This document shows, piece after piece, positions 44,869 to 53,689 of a DNA stretch of 64,000 bases; position 1 is the stretch's first letter; each line of letters begins with the position of its first letter. The notes beneath the pieces were generated by a model. The model searched no databases. It was not told the origin of the DNA and saw nothing but the letters and a program-made list of their open reading frames with translations. The translations under genes and the position numbers were made by a program. The DNA comes from JACCTU01 sp963700495. GTDB lineage: Bacteria > Actinomycetota > Thermoleophilia > Gaiellales > Gaiellaceae. The stretch is from positions 434,001 through 498,000 of the forward strand of contig CAVOXT010000001.1 in the NCBI GenBank assembly GCA_963700495.1, written 5' to 3'.

Positions 44869-45938
44869 TGTCCTACCCACGGACGTTGTGAATGCGGCTG
44901 TTCGGTGGCCGGTCGCCGATCGAGCTGTGTGGTCGTGTGGTGTTGTAGTGCTGGAGCCAGTGTGGCAGCGCTTGGTTGCGTTGGCGGTGTGAGCGGTAGG
45001 CGAGGCCGTAGGCCCACTCGCGTGCCATCGTTTGGTGGAAGCGCTCGACTTTGCCGTTGGTGCGTGGCCGGTAGGGCTCGGTGGTCAGGTGCCGGATCCG
45101 ATGCCTGGCGAGCAGCTCGCGCAGCGACCGGTTCTTGACGTAGCCGAAGCCGTTGTCGGTCATCAGCCGCTTCGCGACGATCCCGTGGGCGGCGAAGAAG
45201 GCGAGCGCCCGTTCGAGGAAGGCCGTGATCGTCGCTGCTCTCTCGTCGTCGTGGAGCTCGACGTAGGCGAGCCGCGAGTGGTCGTCGACGATCGCGTGCG
45301 CGTAGTCGTAACCGACCCTCGCCTCGGGACTCATCCAATTGCGTGAGCGTTGCGAGCGGTCGCCGGTCACCCTGTGTCCGGGCCGCAGGAAGCGCGCGTA
45401 GCGGCTCGTGTCCATGTGGAGCAGATCGCCGGGGCAGGGCCACTCGTAGCGGTTGGCCGGCTCCTTGACCGCTCGCGGCGGTCGCGAGATTCCGGCCCGC
45501 TTGAGCACCTTCCAGACGGTCGAGTGGGCGAAGCCAGTCGCGCCGGCAACCAGCCTCGGTCCCCAGCCGGTCTGCCGGCGGCAGACGCAGATCGTCTCCT
45601 CGAGCTCTGGCGCGAGCTGCTGTGGCGAGCGGCGGGGACGGCTCGACCGATCAAACAGACAGGAAAGCGTGCAGCGAGCCTCCTCGCCCGCTTCGAGCCA
45701 GCGATGCCACCAGCGGTGCGCCGTCGCCGGCGACACGTTAAAGACCGCCGCGGCTCCCCTCAGCGACATCCCCTCCTCGATCGCCTTGACCAACGCGAAA
45801 CGGCCAGCCAGTCCGAGCTTGGCGTTAGCGTGCAGATACATCCGCGCCCTCCTTCGAGCGTAGGTCCGGGAAGACCCACAGCCTCGAAGGAGGGCCGGAC
45901 GACTACCTCAGCCGTTCACAACCTCTGTAGGCAGGACA
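44869..45938. mobile_element. IS481-family insertion sequence, complete
   Basis: 1070 bp bounded by 24-bp imperfect terminal inverted repeats (44869-44892 and 45915-45938, 20 of 24 matching, both starting TGTCCT and ending GTTGTGAA). A 6-bp direct repeat GCTAGG flanks it (44863-44868 and 45939-45944), the target duplication. It carries one intact transposase on the minus strand. It inserted exactly between two convergent genes and spared both stop codons. Confidence 0.93.
44873..45841 (-). CDS. IS481-family transposase
   Basis: 322 residues, full length. An N-terminal HTH (about 14-50; LVKAIEEGMSLRGAAAVFNV, then TAHRWWHRW) precedes the DDE integrase core. The catalytic acids are read as Asp in DYAHAIVDDHSRLA, Asp in KRLMTDNGFGY and Glu in RPRTNGKVERFHQT. 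The C-terminal LQHYNTTRPHSSIGDRPP is characteristic. The stop codon lies inside the left inverted repeat. No frameshift is seen, so the element may be active. Confidence 0.95.
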   Translation of the reverse strand: MYLHANAKLGLAGRFALVKAIEEGMSLRGAAAVFNVSPATAHRWWHRWLEAGEEARCTLSCLFDRSSRPRRSPQQLAPELEETICVCRRQTGWGPRLVAGATGFAHSTVWKVLKRAGISRPPRAVKEPANRYEWPCPGDLLHMDTSRYARFLRPGHRVTGDRSQRSRNWMSPEARVGYDYAHAIVDDHSRLAYVELHDDERAATITAFLERALAFFAAHGIVAKRLMTDNGFGYVKNRSLRELLARHRIRHLTTEPYRPRTNGKVERFHQTMAREWAYGLAYRSHRQRNQALPHWLQHYNTTRPHSSIGDRPPNSRIHNVRG

Positions 45939-45939
45939 G

Positions 45940-47142
45940 CTAGGCGAGCGTGCTCAGGGCGGCCAGGCCGGCCGACTGGAGCCGCTCGGTGTCGGTGATT
46001 ACGAGCGCGAGCGCACCCAGCACCTCCGCCCGTTCACCGAGCTCGCCGCCCCTGATCGCCACGGTCTCGGCTGCGCCGGGAAGCGCGTAGCGGTCGACCG
46101 CCTCGCGGATCCCGGAGATCAAAGGGTCCCCGGCCGCCCGCAGGTCCCCGCCGACGATGATCGCCTCCGGGTTGAGGAGGTTGCAGAGGTCGGCGAGCAC
46201 ACGGCCGACGGCCCGCCCAGCGTCGTTCGTCACCCTCCGCGCCGCGAGGTCTCCCGCTGCGACGAGGTCGACCATCCCCTCCACGGTGAGGTCGGGCCCG
46301 AACGAGGGCCGTAGGAGCGACACGAGCGCACCGGTGGAAGCGACCGTCTCGAGGCAGCCTCGGCTGCCGCAGCGGCAGACGGCGCCCTCCGGATGGACCT
46401 GCACATGGCCGAGCTCTCCGGCGATGCCGCTGCCGCCGTGGTAGATGCGGCCGCCGAGCACCAGGCCTGCGCCGATCCCGGCGGAGAGCATCACGTAGAC
46501 GACGTTCCCGAGGCCCCTACCCGCGCCGAACACGACCTCCGCGAGCGCGCCGAGGTTCGCGTCGTTGTCGACGTCGACGTGCAGATGGAGCCGCCGGCCG
46601 AGCTCCTTGCCCGGCCGCAGGCCGGCCCACGCCGGCAGGATCGAGGTCGAGCCGACCGACCCGGTTCGCCGGTCGATCGGGCCGGAGAGCGCCATGCCCG
46701 CCCCGACGACGCTGCGGCGGTCGACGCCCGCTTCCTCCAGGGCGACCTCGACGAGCTCGGCGGCCGCGTCGAGCGCAGCCGCAGCGTCGTGGTCGACGTC
46801 GAGCGCGATCCGCCGCTCCGCGAGCACCGTCGAAGAGAGATCGGCGACCGCGACCCCGACGTGGACGTGCCCGAAATCGACGCCGACCACCGCCCCCGCA
46901 GTCGCGTTCAGGCGGAGCAGGACCGGGGGACGCCCCCGGCCTGCAGGCTCCGCGCCGTTCCCGGCTTCCACGACGAGACCGCGTTCCTGCAGGTCGGCGA
47001 CGAGGCTCGCGACGGTCGTTCGCGAAAGCCCGGTCATCCGCGCGAGCTCGCTCCGGCTGGAGGTGCCGCGAGTGCGGAGCGCATCGACGATGCGGAGCCG
47101 GTTCACTTGGCGCAAGGTCCTCAGCGATCCAAGTCCCTGCAC
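45940..47142 (-). CDS. ROK-family transcriptional repressor (NagC/XylR type)
   Basis: 400 residues. The winged HTH (about 12-60) reads RIVDALRTRGTSSRSELARM followed by SRTTVASLVADLQERG. The ROK sugar-binding domain has VVGVDFGHVHVGVAVADL, VDNDANLGALAEVVFG, GIAGELGHVQV and the zinc motif CRCGSRGCLE. It should bind the sugar imported by the divergent ABC system and control that operon. GTG 47142 has a GGGAGG site about 10 nt upstream; the ORF extends further but without family similarity. Its stop overlaps the right target duplication of the IS. Confidence 0.9.
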   Translation of the reverse strand: MQGLGSLRTLRQVNRLRIVDALRTRGTSSRSELARMTGLSRTTVASLVADLQERGLVVEAGNGAEPAGRGRPPVLLRLNATAGAVVGVDFGHVHVGVAVADLSSTVLAERRIALDVDHDAAAALDAAAELVEVALEEAGVDRRSVVGAGMALSGPIDRRTGSVGSTSILPAWAGLRPGKELGRRLHLHVDVDNDANLGALAEVVFGAGRGLGNVVYVMLSAGIGAGLVLGGRIYHGGSGIAGELGHVQVHPEGAVCRCGSRGCLETVASTGALVSLLRPSFGPDLTVEGMVDLVAAGDLAARRVTNDAGRAVGRVLADLCNLLNPEAIIVGGDLRAAGDPLISGIREAVDRYALPGAAETVAIRGGELGERAEVLGALALVITDTERLQSAGLAALSTLA

Positions 47143-47275
47143 GACCGGCAGACCTCCCTCTGAGTCCCGCCTTTTTGGCGGGATCCTGCGAATCCGGCGA
47201 TCGTACTGCGCTGTTCTCGCCGAAGCTAGTCCGAAATCCGCCCTGGTCTCCGCACCGGTAGATCGGGCGGCGGTC

Positions 47276-47304
47276 TTGATTCCACCCTCGCACGGGCGTA
47301 ATGT
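47276..47304 (+). promoter_or_regulatory. Sigma70-type promoter of sugar ABC operon
   Basis: TTGATT (47276-47281), a 17-bp spacer and TAATGT (47299-47304) make the clearest -35/-10 pair in the window. Transcription would begin near 47311, giving a leader of about 44 nt with a GAGGAGGAA ribosome site (47342-47350). It sits in the 212-bp gap divergent from the ROK repressor, where an operator is expected, though no clean palindrome is visible. Confidence 0.6.
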
Positions 47305-47354
47305 CGCCCAGCCGGATTCGCCTGATGCCACCAGGCCTGAAGAGGAGGAAATAC

Positions 47355-48515
47355 GTGAAAAAGGCTTCGAAGAACTCCGCTGTGCGCGCGAAGTGCCGCG
47401 TGCCGCTGCTGCTCTTGCTCGGCTCTATCGTCATCGCCCTGTTTGCCGCCGGTTGCGGCGGTGACGACAACGAGTCGGCCTCGAGCGGAACCGGGGGCGC
47501 CGCCGCCAAGGGAAGCATCTGGGTGCTGCTGCCCGACTCGAAGAGCTCCGACCGATGGGAGAACGACGATCGCCGCTTCTTCGAGCAGGCGTTCACGGCA
47601 GCTGGGATCGATCACAACATCGTGAACGCCGAAGGCGACGCGAACACGCAGCTTCAGCAGGCCGAGCAGGCGATCAACGCAGGCGCCAAGGTGATTCTGC
47701 TCGTGGACCTGAGCCCCGAATCGGGCGCGACGATCATCCAGAACGCTCGAGACGCGGACGTGAAGGTCGTCGACTACGACCGCCTGACCACATCCGGCCC
47801 GGGTGCCGACGCGTACGTCAGCTTCGACAACGTCAAGGTCGGGCAGACGATGGCCGATGCTGTCGGCCCCGTGATCGACAAGCTGTCTGGCAAGCCGAAG
47901 ATCGTGATGATGAACGGCGGCCCGACGGACAACAACTCGAAGCTGTTCAAGCAGGGCTACAACGAGACCGGTGACTACGCCGTCTCGAAGAAGGTAGCGG
48001 CCGGCGAGTGGCAGGTCGTCGCCGATCAGGATGTCCCTGACTGGGACAACCAGCAGGCCCTGACGCTCTTCGAGCAGATCCTCGTCGCGAACAAGAACGA
48101 CGTCGACGCGGTCTTCGCAGCGAACGACGGGATCGCCGGCTCGGTCATCGCGGCGCTCAAGTCGGCGAACCTCGACCCGGTCCCGCTCTCGGGCCAGGAC
48201 GCAACGGCCGCGGGGATCCAGAACATCCTCGCCGGCTGGCAGACGATGACGGTCTACAAGCCGATCAAGGCCGAGGCGGACGCCGCCTCGAAGGTTGCGA
48301 TCGCGCTGCTGAACGGCCAGGACCCCTCGAACATCCAGGGCGCGTGGGACAATCTGTCGATCAACAACGGCGAGGCCGACCTGCCGTACATCGCCCTGAC
48401 GCCGATCGGTGTCCTCAAGAACAACGTGGCCGACACGGTGATCAAGGACGGGTTCCGAACCTGGGAGGAGATCTGCACGGGCGAGTTCGAGAAGTACTGC
48501 CCGGCGAATCGCTGA
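47355..48515 (+). CDS. Sugar ABC transporter substrate-binding lipoprotein (XylF-like)
   Basis: 386 residues. A lipoprotein signal ends with lipobox LFAAGC (Cys about 34). The type I periplasmic-binding fold has IWVLLPDSKSSDRWENDD, LVDLSPESGATIIQNARDAD, YVSFDNVKVGQTMADAVGP and AVFAANDGIAGSVIAAL, all close to XylF/RbsB-like pentose or hexose binders. It captures sugar outside the membrane for the following ATPase and permease. The GTG start has a strong ribosome site. The C-terminal CTGEFEKYC pair could form a disulfide. Confidence 0.92.
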   Translation: MKKASKNSAVRAKCRVPLLLLLGSIVIALFAAGCGGDDNESASSGTGGAAAKGSIWVLLPDSKSSDRWENDDRRFFEQAFTAAGIDHNIVNAEGDANTQLQQAEQAINAGAKVILLVDLSPESGATIIQNARDADVKVVDYDRLTTSGPGADAYVSFDNVKVGQTMADAVGPVIDKLSGKPKIVMMNGGPTDNNSKLFKQGYNETGDYAVSKKVAAGEWQVVADQDVPDWDNQQALTLFEQILVANKNDVDAVFAANDGIAGSVIAALKSANLDPVPLSGQDATAAGIQNILAGWQTMTVYKPIKAEADAASKVAIALLNGQDPSNIQGAWDNLSINNGEADLPYIALTPIGVLKNNVADTVIKDGFRTWEEICTGEFEKYCPANR

Positions 48516-48521
48516 GCACGA

Positions 48522-49346
48522 ATGACCTCCGGGGTTGAAGCACCGAGCGGGGGCGCCAGCGGGCGCCCCCGCCCGGCCGACCGGCCGATTCTCGACGTCG
48601 CCGGCGTGTCGAAGAGATTCGGCGCGGTCCAGGCGCTCTACAAGGTCGACTTCGAGGTCCGCCTCGGCGAGGTGATGGCGCTCGTCGGCGACAACGGCGC
48701 GGGCAAGTCGACGCTGATCAAAGGGATCGCCGGGATCCACTCCTTCGACGAGGGCGAGGTCCACTTCGAGGGCAAGCCGGTCACGATCCACGGCCCGCGG
48801 GATTCCGCTGCGCTCGGCATCGAGGTCGTGTATCAGGACCTCGCGCTGGCGGACAACCTCGACGTCGTCGCCAACATGTACCTCGGGCGCGAACGCATGA
48901 GGGGGCTCGTGCTCGACGAGCCTGACATGGAGCATGCCTCTCGCGAGACACTCAACAGCCTTTCCGTCACGACGCTCCGCTCGGTGCGCCAGGCCGTCGC
49001 CGGGCTCTCCGGCGGCCAGCGCCAGGCCGTCGCAGTCGCCAAGGCCGTGATGTGGAACTCGAAGGTCGTCATTCTCGACGAGCCGACGGCTGCGCTCGGC
49101 GTCGCCCAGACGCGCCAGGTGCTCGACCTCGTGCGGCGGCTGGCCGACCGCGGGCTCGCGGTCGTGCTCATCTCGCACAACCTCCACGACATCTTCGAGG
49201 TGGCGGACCGGATCACGGTGCTCCGCCTCGGTCAGCTCGTCAGGGTCTACGTGCGCGCCGACACGACGCAGGAGCAGGTCGTCCACGCAATCACCGCGGG
49301 CGAGCTCGCACACGTGCCCGGGATGGACGACGGGGTCGTCGTGTGA
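48522..49346 (+). CDS. Sugar ABC transporter ATP-binding protein (single domain)
   Basis: 274 residues with one ATPase domain, not the tandem form of XylG/RbsA. Walker A is VGDNGAGKST, the Q-loop is VYQDLALADNLDV, the signature LSGGQRQAVAV, Walker B VVILDEPTAALG, and the H-loop LISHNLHD. The N-terminal 25 residues are Pro/Gly-rich and poorly conserved. It powers the sugar importer, probably as a homodimer. It lies 6 nt after the binding-protein gene and overlaps the permease (GTGTGA). Confidence 0.93.
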   Translation: MTSGVEAPSGGASGRPRPADRPILDVAGVSKRFGAVQALYKVDFEVRLGEVMALVGDNGAGKSTLIKGIAGIHSFDEGEVHFEGKPVTIHGPRDSAALGIEVVYQDLALADNLDVVANMYLGRERMRGLVLDEPDMEHASRETLNSLSVTTLRSVRQAVAGLSGGQRQAVAVAKAVMWNSKVVILDEPTAALGVAQTRQVLDLVRRLADRGLAVVLISHNLHDIFEVADRITVLRLGQLVRVYVRADTTQEQVVHAITAGELAHVPGMDDGVVV

Positions 49347-50608
49347 CGGATCCCGTGCTCACGCCTGCGCAGGGATCGTCCGAGGTGGTCGAGGTCGCTG
49401 AGGGAGGAATCGGTGCAACCCTCGCGCAGGCAGGGCGTGACTGGGTCCAGCGGCTGAGGATGGGGGAGTGGGGGGCGCTGCCGATCTTCATCGGGCTCGC
49501 CGCCCTCGCGCTGCTCTTCGGCAGCCTCGACTCGAACTTCTACACGGAGCGGAACTTCGTCAACCTGCTCCTCCAGATGGCGGGGTACACGACGATCGCC
49601 ATCGGCACGGTCTTCGTGCTCCTGATCGCGGAGATCGACCTGTCCGTCGCCTTCGTCAGCGGCGTCGGCGCGGTGGTGATGTGTTTGCTGCTTCGTCCCG
49701 AGGCGTCGCACTGGCCGTGGTGGGCGGCGATCGCCGCCGGCCTCGCTGCGACGACCGCGATCGGTCTTCTGCAGGGGTTGATCATCACGAAGGCACGGGT
49801 GCCGTCGTTCGTCGTCACGCTGGCCGGACTGCTCACATGGAGCGGCGTCGTGCTGATCCTGACCACGGAGGCGTCGACCTCCGGGACGATCCGAATCCAG
49901 GACGAGGTCGTGCTCGGCGTTGCAAACGACTATCTCCCGGTCTGGGCAGGATGGGCGCTCCTCGCCGGAGTGCTCCTCGCCTATGCCGCGCTCGAGGCGA
50001 ACAAGGTGCGAACACGCCGCGCCCGCGGCCTCACGCACCGGCCGTGGGTGTTGATCGTGCTCCAGCTCGCCGCGATGACCGTCGCCGGCGTGCTCGCGGT
50101 CGGCTACGCCAACCAGGACCGCGGAGTGCCGGTCGTGACGGTGATCGTCGGGGTCTTCCTCGTCTTCTGGACCTTCATCGCGAACCGGACCCGCTTCGGC
50201 CGCCACGTCTACGCGATCGGCGGCAACCCCGAGGCGGCGCGCCGGGCGGGCATCGCAGTCGATCGGATTCGCGTGAACGTCTTCATGATCTCTGGCTTGA
50301 TGGCCGGCGCCGGCGGGATCATCCTTGCATCGCGCCTGCGGTCGGTCGACACCGGCACCGGCAGCGGGAACCTGCTGCTGAACGCGATCGCCGCGGCGGT
50401 GATCGGCGGGACGAGCCTGTTCGGCGGCCACGGCAAGGTCGTGAGCGCGCTCTACGGCGGCCTGGTGATCGCGACCGTCGCGAACGGCATGGATCTCCTC
50501 AACCTCGCCTCCGGCTACAAATTCGTGATCACGGGCGGAGTGCTGCTCGCGGCCGTCCTCGTCGACGCGTTCGCGAAGCGGGCGCGCGCCGCGTCCGGTG
50601 CGGCGTAA
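49343..50608 (+). CDS. Sugar ABC transporter permease (XylH-like)
   Basis: 421 residues, about ten transmembrane helices. Typical BPD_transp_2 blocks are seen: FVLLIAEIDLSVAFVSG, VPSFVVTLAGLLTWSG, YAIGGNPEAARRAGIAVDRI (the EAA-like coupling loop) and the end GTSLFGGHGKVVSALYGGLV. The insert between helices around 190-230 is like the long XylH type. It forms the membrane channel for the upstream ATPase and binding protein. Confidence 0.93.
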   Translation: MTDPVLTPAQGSSEVVEVAEGGIGATLAQAGRDWVQRLRMGEWGALPIFIGLAALALLFGSLDSNFYTERNFVNLLLQMAGYTTIAIGTVFVLLIAEIDLSVAFVSGVGAVVMCLLLRPEASHWPWWAAIAAGLAATTAIGLLQGLIITKARVPSFVVTLAGLLTWSGVVLILTTEASTSGTIRIQDEVVLGVANDYLPVWAGWALLAGVLLAYAALEANKVRTRRARGLTHRPWVLIVLQLAAMTVAGVLAVGYANQDRGVPVVTVIVGVFLVFWTFIANRTRFGRHVYAIGGNPEAARRAGIAVDRIRVNVFMISGLMAGAGGIILASRLRSVDTGTGSGNLLLNAIAAAVIGGTSLFGGHGKVVSALYGGLVIATVANGMDLLNLASGYKFVITGGVLLAAVLVDAFAKRARAASGAA

Positions 50609-50626
50609 GCCGTCGCAGGGCTCGAG

Positions 50627-51721
50627 GTGAGCGAGCGCGGGGGGATCGGCGTCGGCCTGCTCGGCTACGCGTTCATGGGCAAGGCGCACTCGCGGGGCTT
50701 CCACGAGCTCCGCAGGCTCGAGCCGCCGCTCGTGCCCGAGCTCGTCTCGATCTCCGGCCGAAACGCGGAGCAGGTGGAAGCGGCGCGAAGTCTGTACGGC
50801 TGGGCCGAGGCGGTCACCGACTGGCACGACCAGGTCGCCGACGACCGGATCGGCCTCTTCGACAACGGAGGCCCGAACGCGCTCCACGCCGAGCCGACGA
50901 TCGCCGCCGCGCGCGCGGGGAAGCACGTCCTCTGCGAGAAGCCGCTCGGGCGCGACGCCGCGGAGGCGCACGACATCTGGAGCGCCGCCGAGGAAGCGGG
51001 CGTCGTCCACATGTGCGGGTTCAACTATCGCTTCGTGCCCGCGGTCCGGCTCGCGCGCGAGCTGCTCGAAGCGGGCGAGCTCGGCGAGCTCTTCCACTTC
51101 CGCGCCCGCTACCTCCAGTCCTGGGGAATCGACGCGCCGCCGAGCTGGCGCTTCGAGCGCGAAGCAGCGGGGTCGGGAGCGCTCGGCGACCTCGGCGCGC
51201 ACATCGTCGACCTCGCGCGCTATCTCGTCGGCGAGCCGACCGCGATCACGGCGGTCGTGCGCACGTTCGTCGACGGGCACGAGGTGGACGACGCGTTCGC
51301 GGCGACGGTGGAGTTCGAGAACGGCGTGATCGGAACGCTCGAGGCCAGCCGGCTCGCGCGCGGACGCATCAACCAGAACACGTTCGAGATCAACGGCTCC
51401 CGCGGGTCGCTGTCGTTCGACGTCGAGCGGATGAACGAATTGCAGGTCTCGGACGAGCGCTCGTTCCGCCGCGTGCTCGTGACCGAGCCCGAGCATCCGT
51501 TCATGTCGTTCTGGTGGCCGCCCGGGCACATAGTCGGCTGGGGGGATACGTTCACGCACGAGCTCCACCACCTGCTCATGGCGATCGCCGGAGAAGGTGC
51601 GGTGGCGCCGCACGGTGCCACGTTCGAAGACGGCTATCGCTGCGCCGAGATCTGCGACGCGATCCTGCGGTCCGCCGAGAGCGGACGGCGCGAGAAGATC
51701 GAGTACAAGGAGCGAGGATGA
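50627..51721 (+). CDS. Gfo/Idh/MocA-family oxidoreductase
   Basis: 364 residues. The N-terminal NAD(P)-binding fold has GVGLLGYAFMGKAHSRGF and the family Lys motif GKHVLCEKPLGRDAAEA (Lys about 106). The C-terminal sugar domain has CGFNYRFVPAVRLARELL, GSGALGDLGAHIVDLARYLVG and VDDAFAATVEFENGVIGTLEASR. It likely oxidises a sugar or inositol-type hydroxyl taken up by the ABC system. It is coupled to the isomerase gene by ATGA. Confidence 0.92.
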   Translation: MSERGGIGVGLLGYAFMGKAHSRGFHELRRLEPPLVPELVSISGRNAEQVEAARSLYGWAEAVTDWHDQVADDRIGLFDNGGPNALHAEPTIAAARAGKHVLCEKPLGRDAAEAHDIWSAAEEAGVVHMCGFNYRFVPAVRLARELLEAGELGELFHFRARYLQSWGIDAPPSWRFEREAAGSGALGDLGAHIVDLARYLVGEPTAITAVVRTFVDGHEVDDAFAATVEFENGVIGTLEASRLARGRINQNTFEINGSRGSLSFDVERMNELQVSDERSFRRVLVTEPEHPFMSFWWPPGHIVGWGDTFTHELHHLLMAIAGEGAVAPHGATFEDGYRCAEICDAILRSAESGRREKIEYKERG

Positions 51722-52719
51722 AGACGAGCCTCGGCATCTGGGCGTTCGGCCCGATGGCGACCCGTTTCGTGCCCTCGGGCTACAAGCCCGAGCTCGCGAA
51801 CACGACGACCGCGGAGCGCGTGCACGGAGCCGTTGAAGCGCTCGGCGACCTGATCGACGGCTACGAGTTCCACTATCCGCAGGAGCTGTCGGCGGAGAAC
51901 CTCGACGACGTGCGCAGTGCGCTCGGCGAGCACGACGTCTACTGCCTTGCGAGCGGACTGCACCTCGACTCGATCTTCGGCAAGGGCGCGCTCGTCTCGC
52001 CCGACGAGGGTGTGCGGGCGGAGGCGATGCGCCGCACTCTGGAAGCCGTCGACTTCGCAGGAGAGCTGGGCGCGCACTTCATCATCTGGCCCGGCATCGA
52101 GGGCTACAACTATCCCTTCCAGACGCCGTACCGCGAGTCGTGGGCGTGGTTCGTGGAGGGGATCGGACAAGCCGCGCAGCACGCGAAGGAGCGCGGCGTG
52201 ACGATCTTCCTCGAGCACAAGAACTCGGAGCCGGCGATGAACATCCTGATGCGGAACGTCGGGATGACGCTGCACGTGATCCACAAGCTGCGCGTGCAGG
52301 GCCTCGACAACGTCAAGGTCAACATGGACTGGCAGCACCTGATCATGAACGGCGAGAACCTGGCGGAGTACGCGGCGCTGCTCGCGGCCGAAGGGCTGCT
52401 CGGCCATCATCACGCGAACTCGGGCTGGGGGACGTTCGACGACGACAACATCGTCGGTGCGACCCGCTTCATGGAGACGCTCGAGCTCGCGCTCGAGCTG
52501 CGTCGCTGCGGCTACGGGGCGGACGGCGAGCGGCTCGGCTTCGACCTCTACCCCTACACGGAGGACGCTGCCGCCGCAGTTCGTCGCAGCGTGCTCCACT
52601 GGCGCTTCATCTGGGATGTCGCCGGCCGGATCGACGACGCGGCGCTTCGTGAGGCGCAGCAGTCGAAGGACGCGATCCGCGCCTACGAGCTCGTCTACGG
52701 GGCGCTGGGGGGCGAGTGA
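51718..52719 (+). CDS. Xylose/rhamnose-isomerase-like TIM-barrel sugar isomerase
   Basis: 333 residues, shorter than XylA (about 390) or RhaI (about 430). Aligning by eye with XylA, the motif FLEHKNSEP matches IEPKPNEP, IIWPGIEG matches WGGREG, and FDDDNIVG matches YDQDLRFG. The implied metal ligands are Glu166, Asp204, His207, His232, Asp241, Asp243 and Asp276. His at position 232 and Asp at 204, instead of Asp and Glu in XylA, are the ligand choices known for Pseudomonas L-rhamnose isomerase. It likely interconverts an aldose and a ketose. Confidence 0.82.
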   Translation: MKTSLGIWAFGPMATRFVPSGYKPELANTTTAERVHGAVEALGDLIDGYEFHYPQELSAENLDDVRSALGEHDVYCLASGLHLDSIFGKGALVSPDEGVRAEAMRRTLEAVDFAGELGAHFIIWPGIEGYNYPFQTPYRESWAWFVEGIGQAAQHAKERGVTIFLEHKNSEPAMNILMRNVGMTLHVIHKLRVQGLDNVKVNMDWQHLIMNGENLAEYAALLAAEGLLGHHHANSGWGTFDDDNIVGATRFMETLELALELRRCGYGADGERLGFDLYPYTEDAAAAVRRSVLHWRFIWDVAGRIDDAALREAQQSKDAIRAYELVYGALGGE

Positions 52720-53111
52720 CGCTCGAGCGGGCGCTCGGCATCGTGCAGGCCGTCGTGCGGGAGGCGGGTGGGCCTGTGTCCGTGTACGTCGCCGACGCAC
52801 ACGGCGAGTTGGTCGCAGCGGCGACGATGGACGGCGCAGCGCCGGACACGCGCCTGAACGCGCAGCGCAAGGCGTATACCGCCGCTCGGAGCGACGCGCG
52901 CTCGACCGCGGAGCTCGCCGAGAAGGCCCGTAACAACCCGGCGGAGCTCGCCAGCTTCGACCCGTTCTTCACGTTCTTCAAGGGCGGCGTCGCCGCGTTC
53001 GAAGACGACCGGCGCGTCGGCGCGGTCGGCGTCAGCGGTCTATCGGGCGAGGAGGACGACGCGCTCGCACGGAGCGCGCTCGCGCAGGTCGGACTCGCCG
53101 ACGGTCAGTGA
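52716..53111 (+). CDS. GlcG/HbpS-family (haem-degrading domain) protein
   Basis: 131 residues. The DUF336/GlcG fold is seen in GPVSVYVADAHGELVAAATM, LNAQRKAYTAARSDARSTAE, FTFFKGGVAAFEDDRRVGAV and the end GVSGLSGEEDDALARSALAQ. Relatives include HbpS and glycolate- or diol-operon proteins of uncertain role; some bind haem or corrinoid. It ends the first transcription block of the sugar cluster. The stop overlaps tail to tail, by 7 nt, with the antisense MBL gene. Confidence 0.87.
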   Translation: MTLERALGIVQAVVREAGGPVSVYVADAHGELVAAATMDGAAPDTRLNAQRKAYTAARSDARSTAELAEKARNNPAELASFDPFFTFFKGGVAAFEDDRRVGAVGVSGLSGEEDDALARSALAQVGLADGQ

Positions 53112-53689
53112 AGCAGCGGCTCGAGTGCCCTCTTCCCGTCGCGCAGCACGGGCTTGCCGTGCGAGACGAGGACGCGCTGCACCGGCAGGTCGAGGAGCGG
53201 TCGAAGGGACAGGCGGAGATCGTCGTGCGTGGCCTTGCCGAGCCACCCCTCGGGACAGAGCCGGAGCCGGTCGTTCGTCGCGCGCGGCTTCGCGCCCGCG
53301 CCGAGCAGCACGTCGCCGGGGACGACAGCCCTCTGGGCGGGCAGCCAGTACACGACTTCGCTCGGGCGCGCGGTCTGGAACGCCTGCAGCCCGCCGGGCA
53401 GCTCGTCGCCCGGCGAGAAAACGTCGGTGACGTCGATCCCGCGGTTCCGCAGCGGCTGAGCCGAGCGCCTCGGCGCCCAGACGTGCTTCGCGCGGAGGTC
53501 ACCGGTCGAGCGGGCGTGCCAGAAGACCGTCACGAGGACGTGCTCGGGCCGCCGGACGCCGCGCGGCGGGTCGAGCGGGTCGATCAGGATCAGGCCGTCG
53601 TCGCTCTCGAGCGCCACCGACCCGACGTCCTCCTCCCAGTGGTCGTGCCACGCCGTCCAGCGGCGCAGGCTGGCAGCGATCTCCTGCAT
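53105..53689 (-). CDS. MBL-fold-like protein lacking the HxHxDH motif
   Basis: 194 residues. The pattern GLILIDPLDPP, HVLVTVFWHARST, DVFSPGDELPGGLQAFQT, VVYWLPAQRAVVPGDVLLGA and LLDLPVQRVLVSHGKPVLRD follows the metallo-beta-lactamase strand order. The usual THxHxDH is FWHARST, so zinc chemistry may be lost or altered. TATAGG (rc of 53700-53705) lies 10 nt before the ATG. Both ends overlap opposite-strand genes: CATG with the M20 start and 7 nt with GlcG. Confidence 0.72.
   Translation of the reverse strand: MQEIAASLRRWTAWHDHWEEDVGSVALESDDGLILIDPLDPPRGVRRPEHVLVTVFWHARSTGDLRAKHVWAPRRSAQPLRNRGIDVTDVFSPGDELPGGLQAFQTARPSEVVYWLPAQRAVVPGDVLLGAGAKPRATNDRLRLCPEGWLGKATHDDLRLSLRPLLDLPVQRVLVSHGKPVLRDGKRALEPLLH

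Noticed and set aside
51718..52719. Calling the isomerase a plain xylose isomerase (xylA)
   Set aside because: Length and two metal ligands differ from XylA; a neutral sugar-isomerase call is safer.
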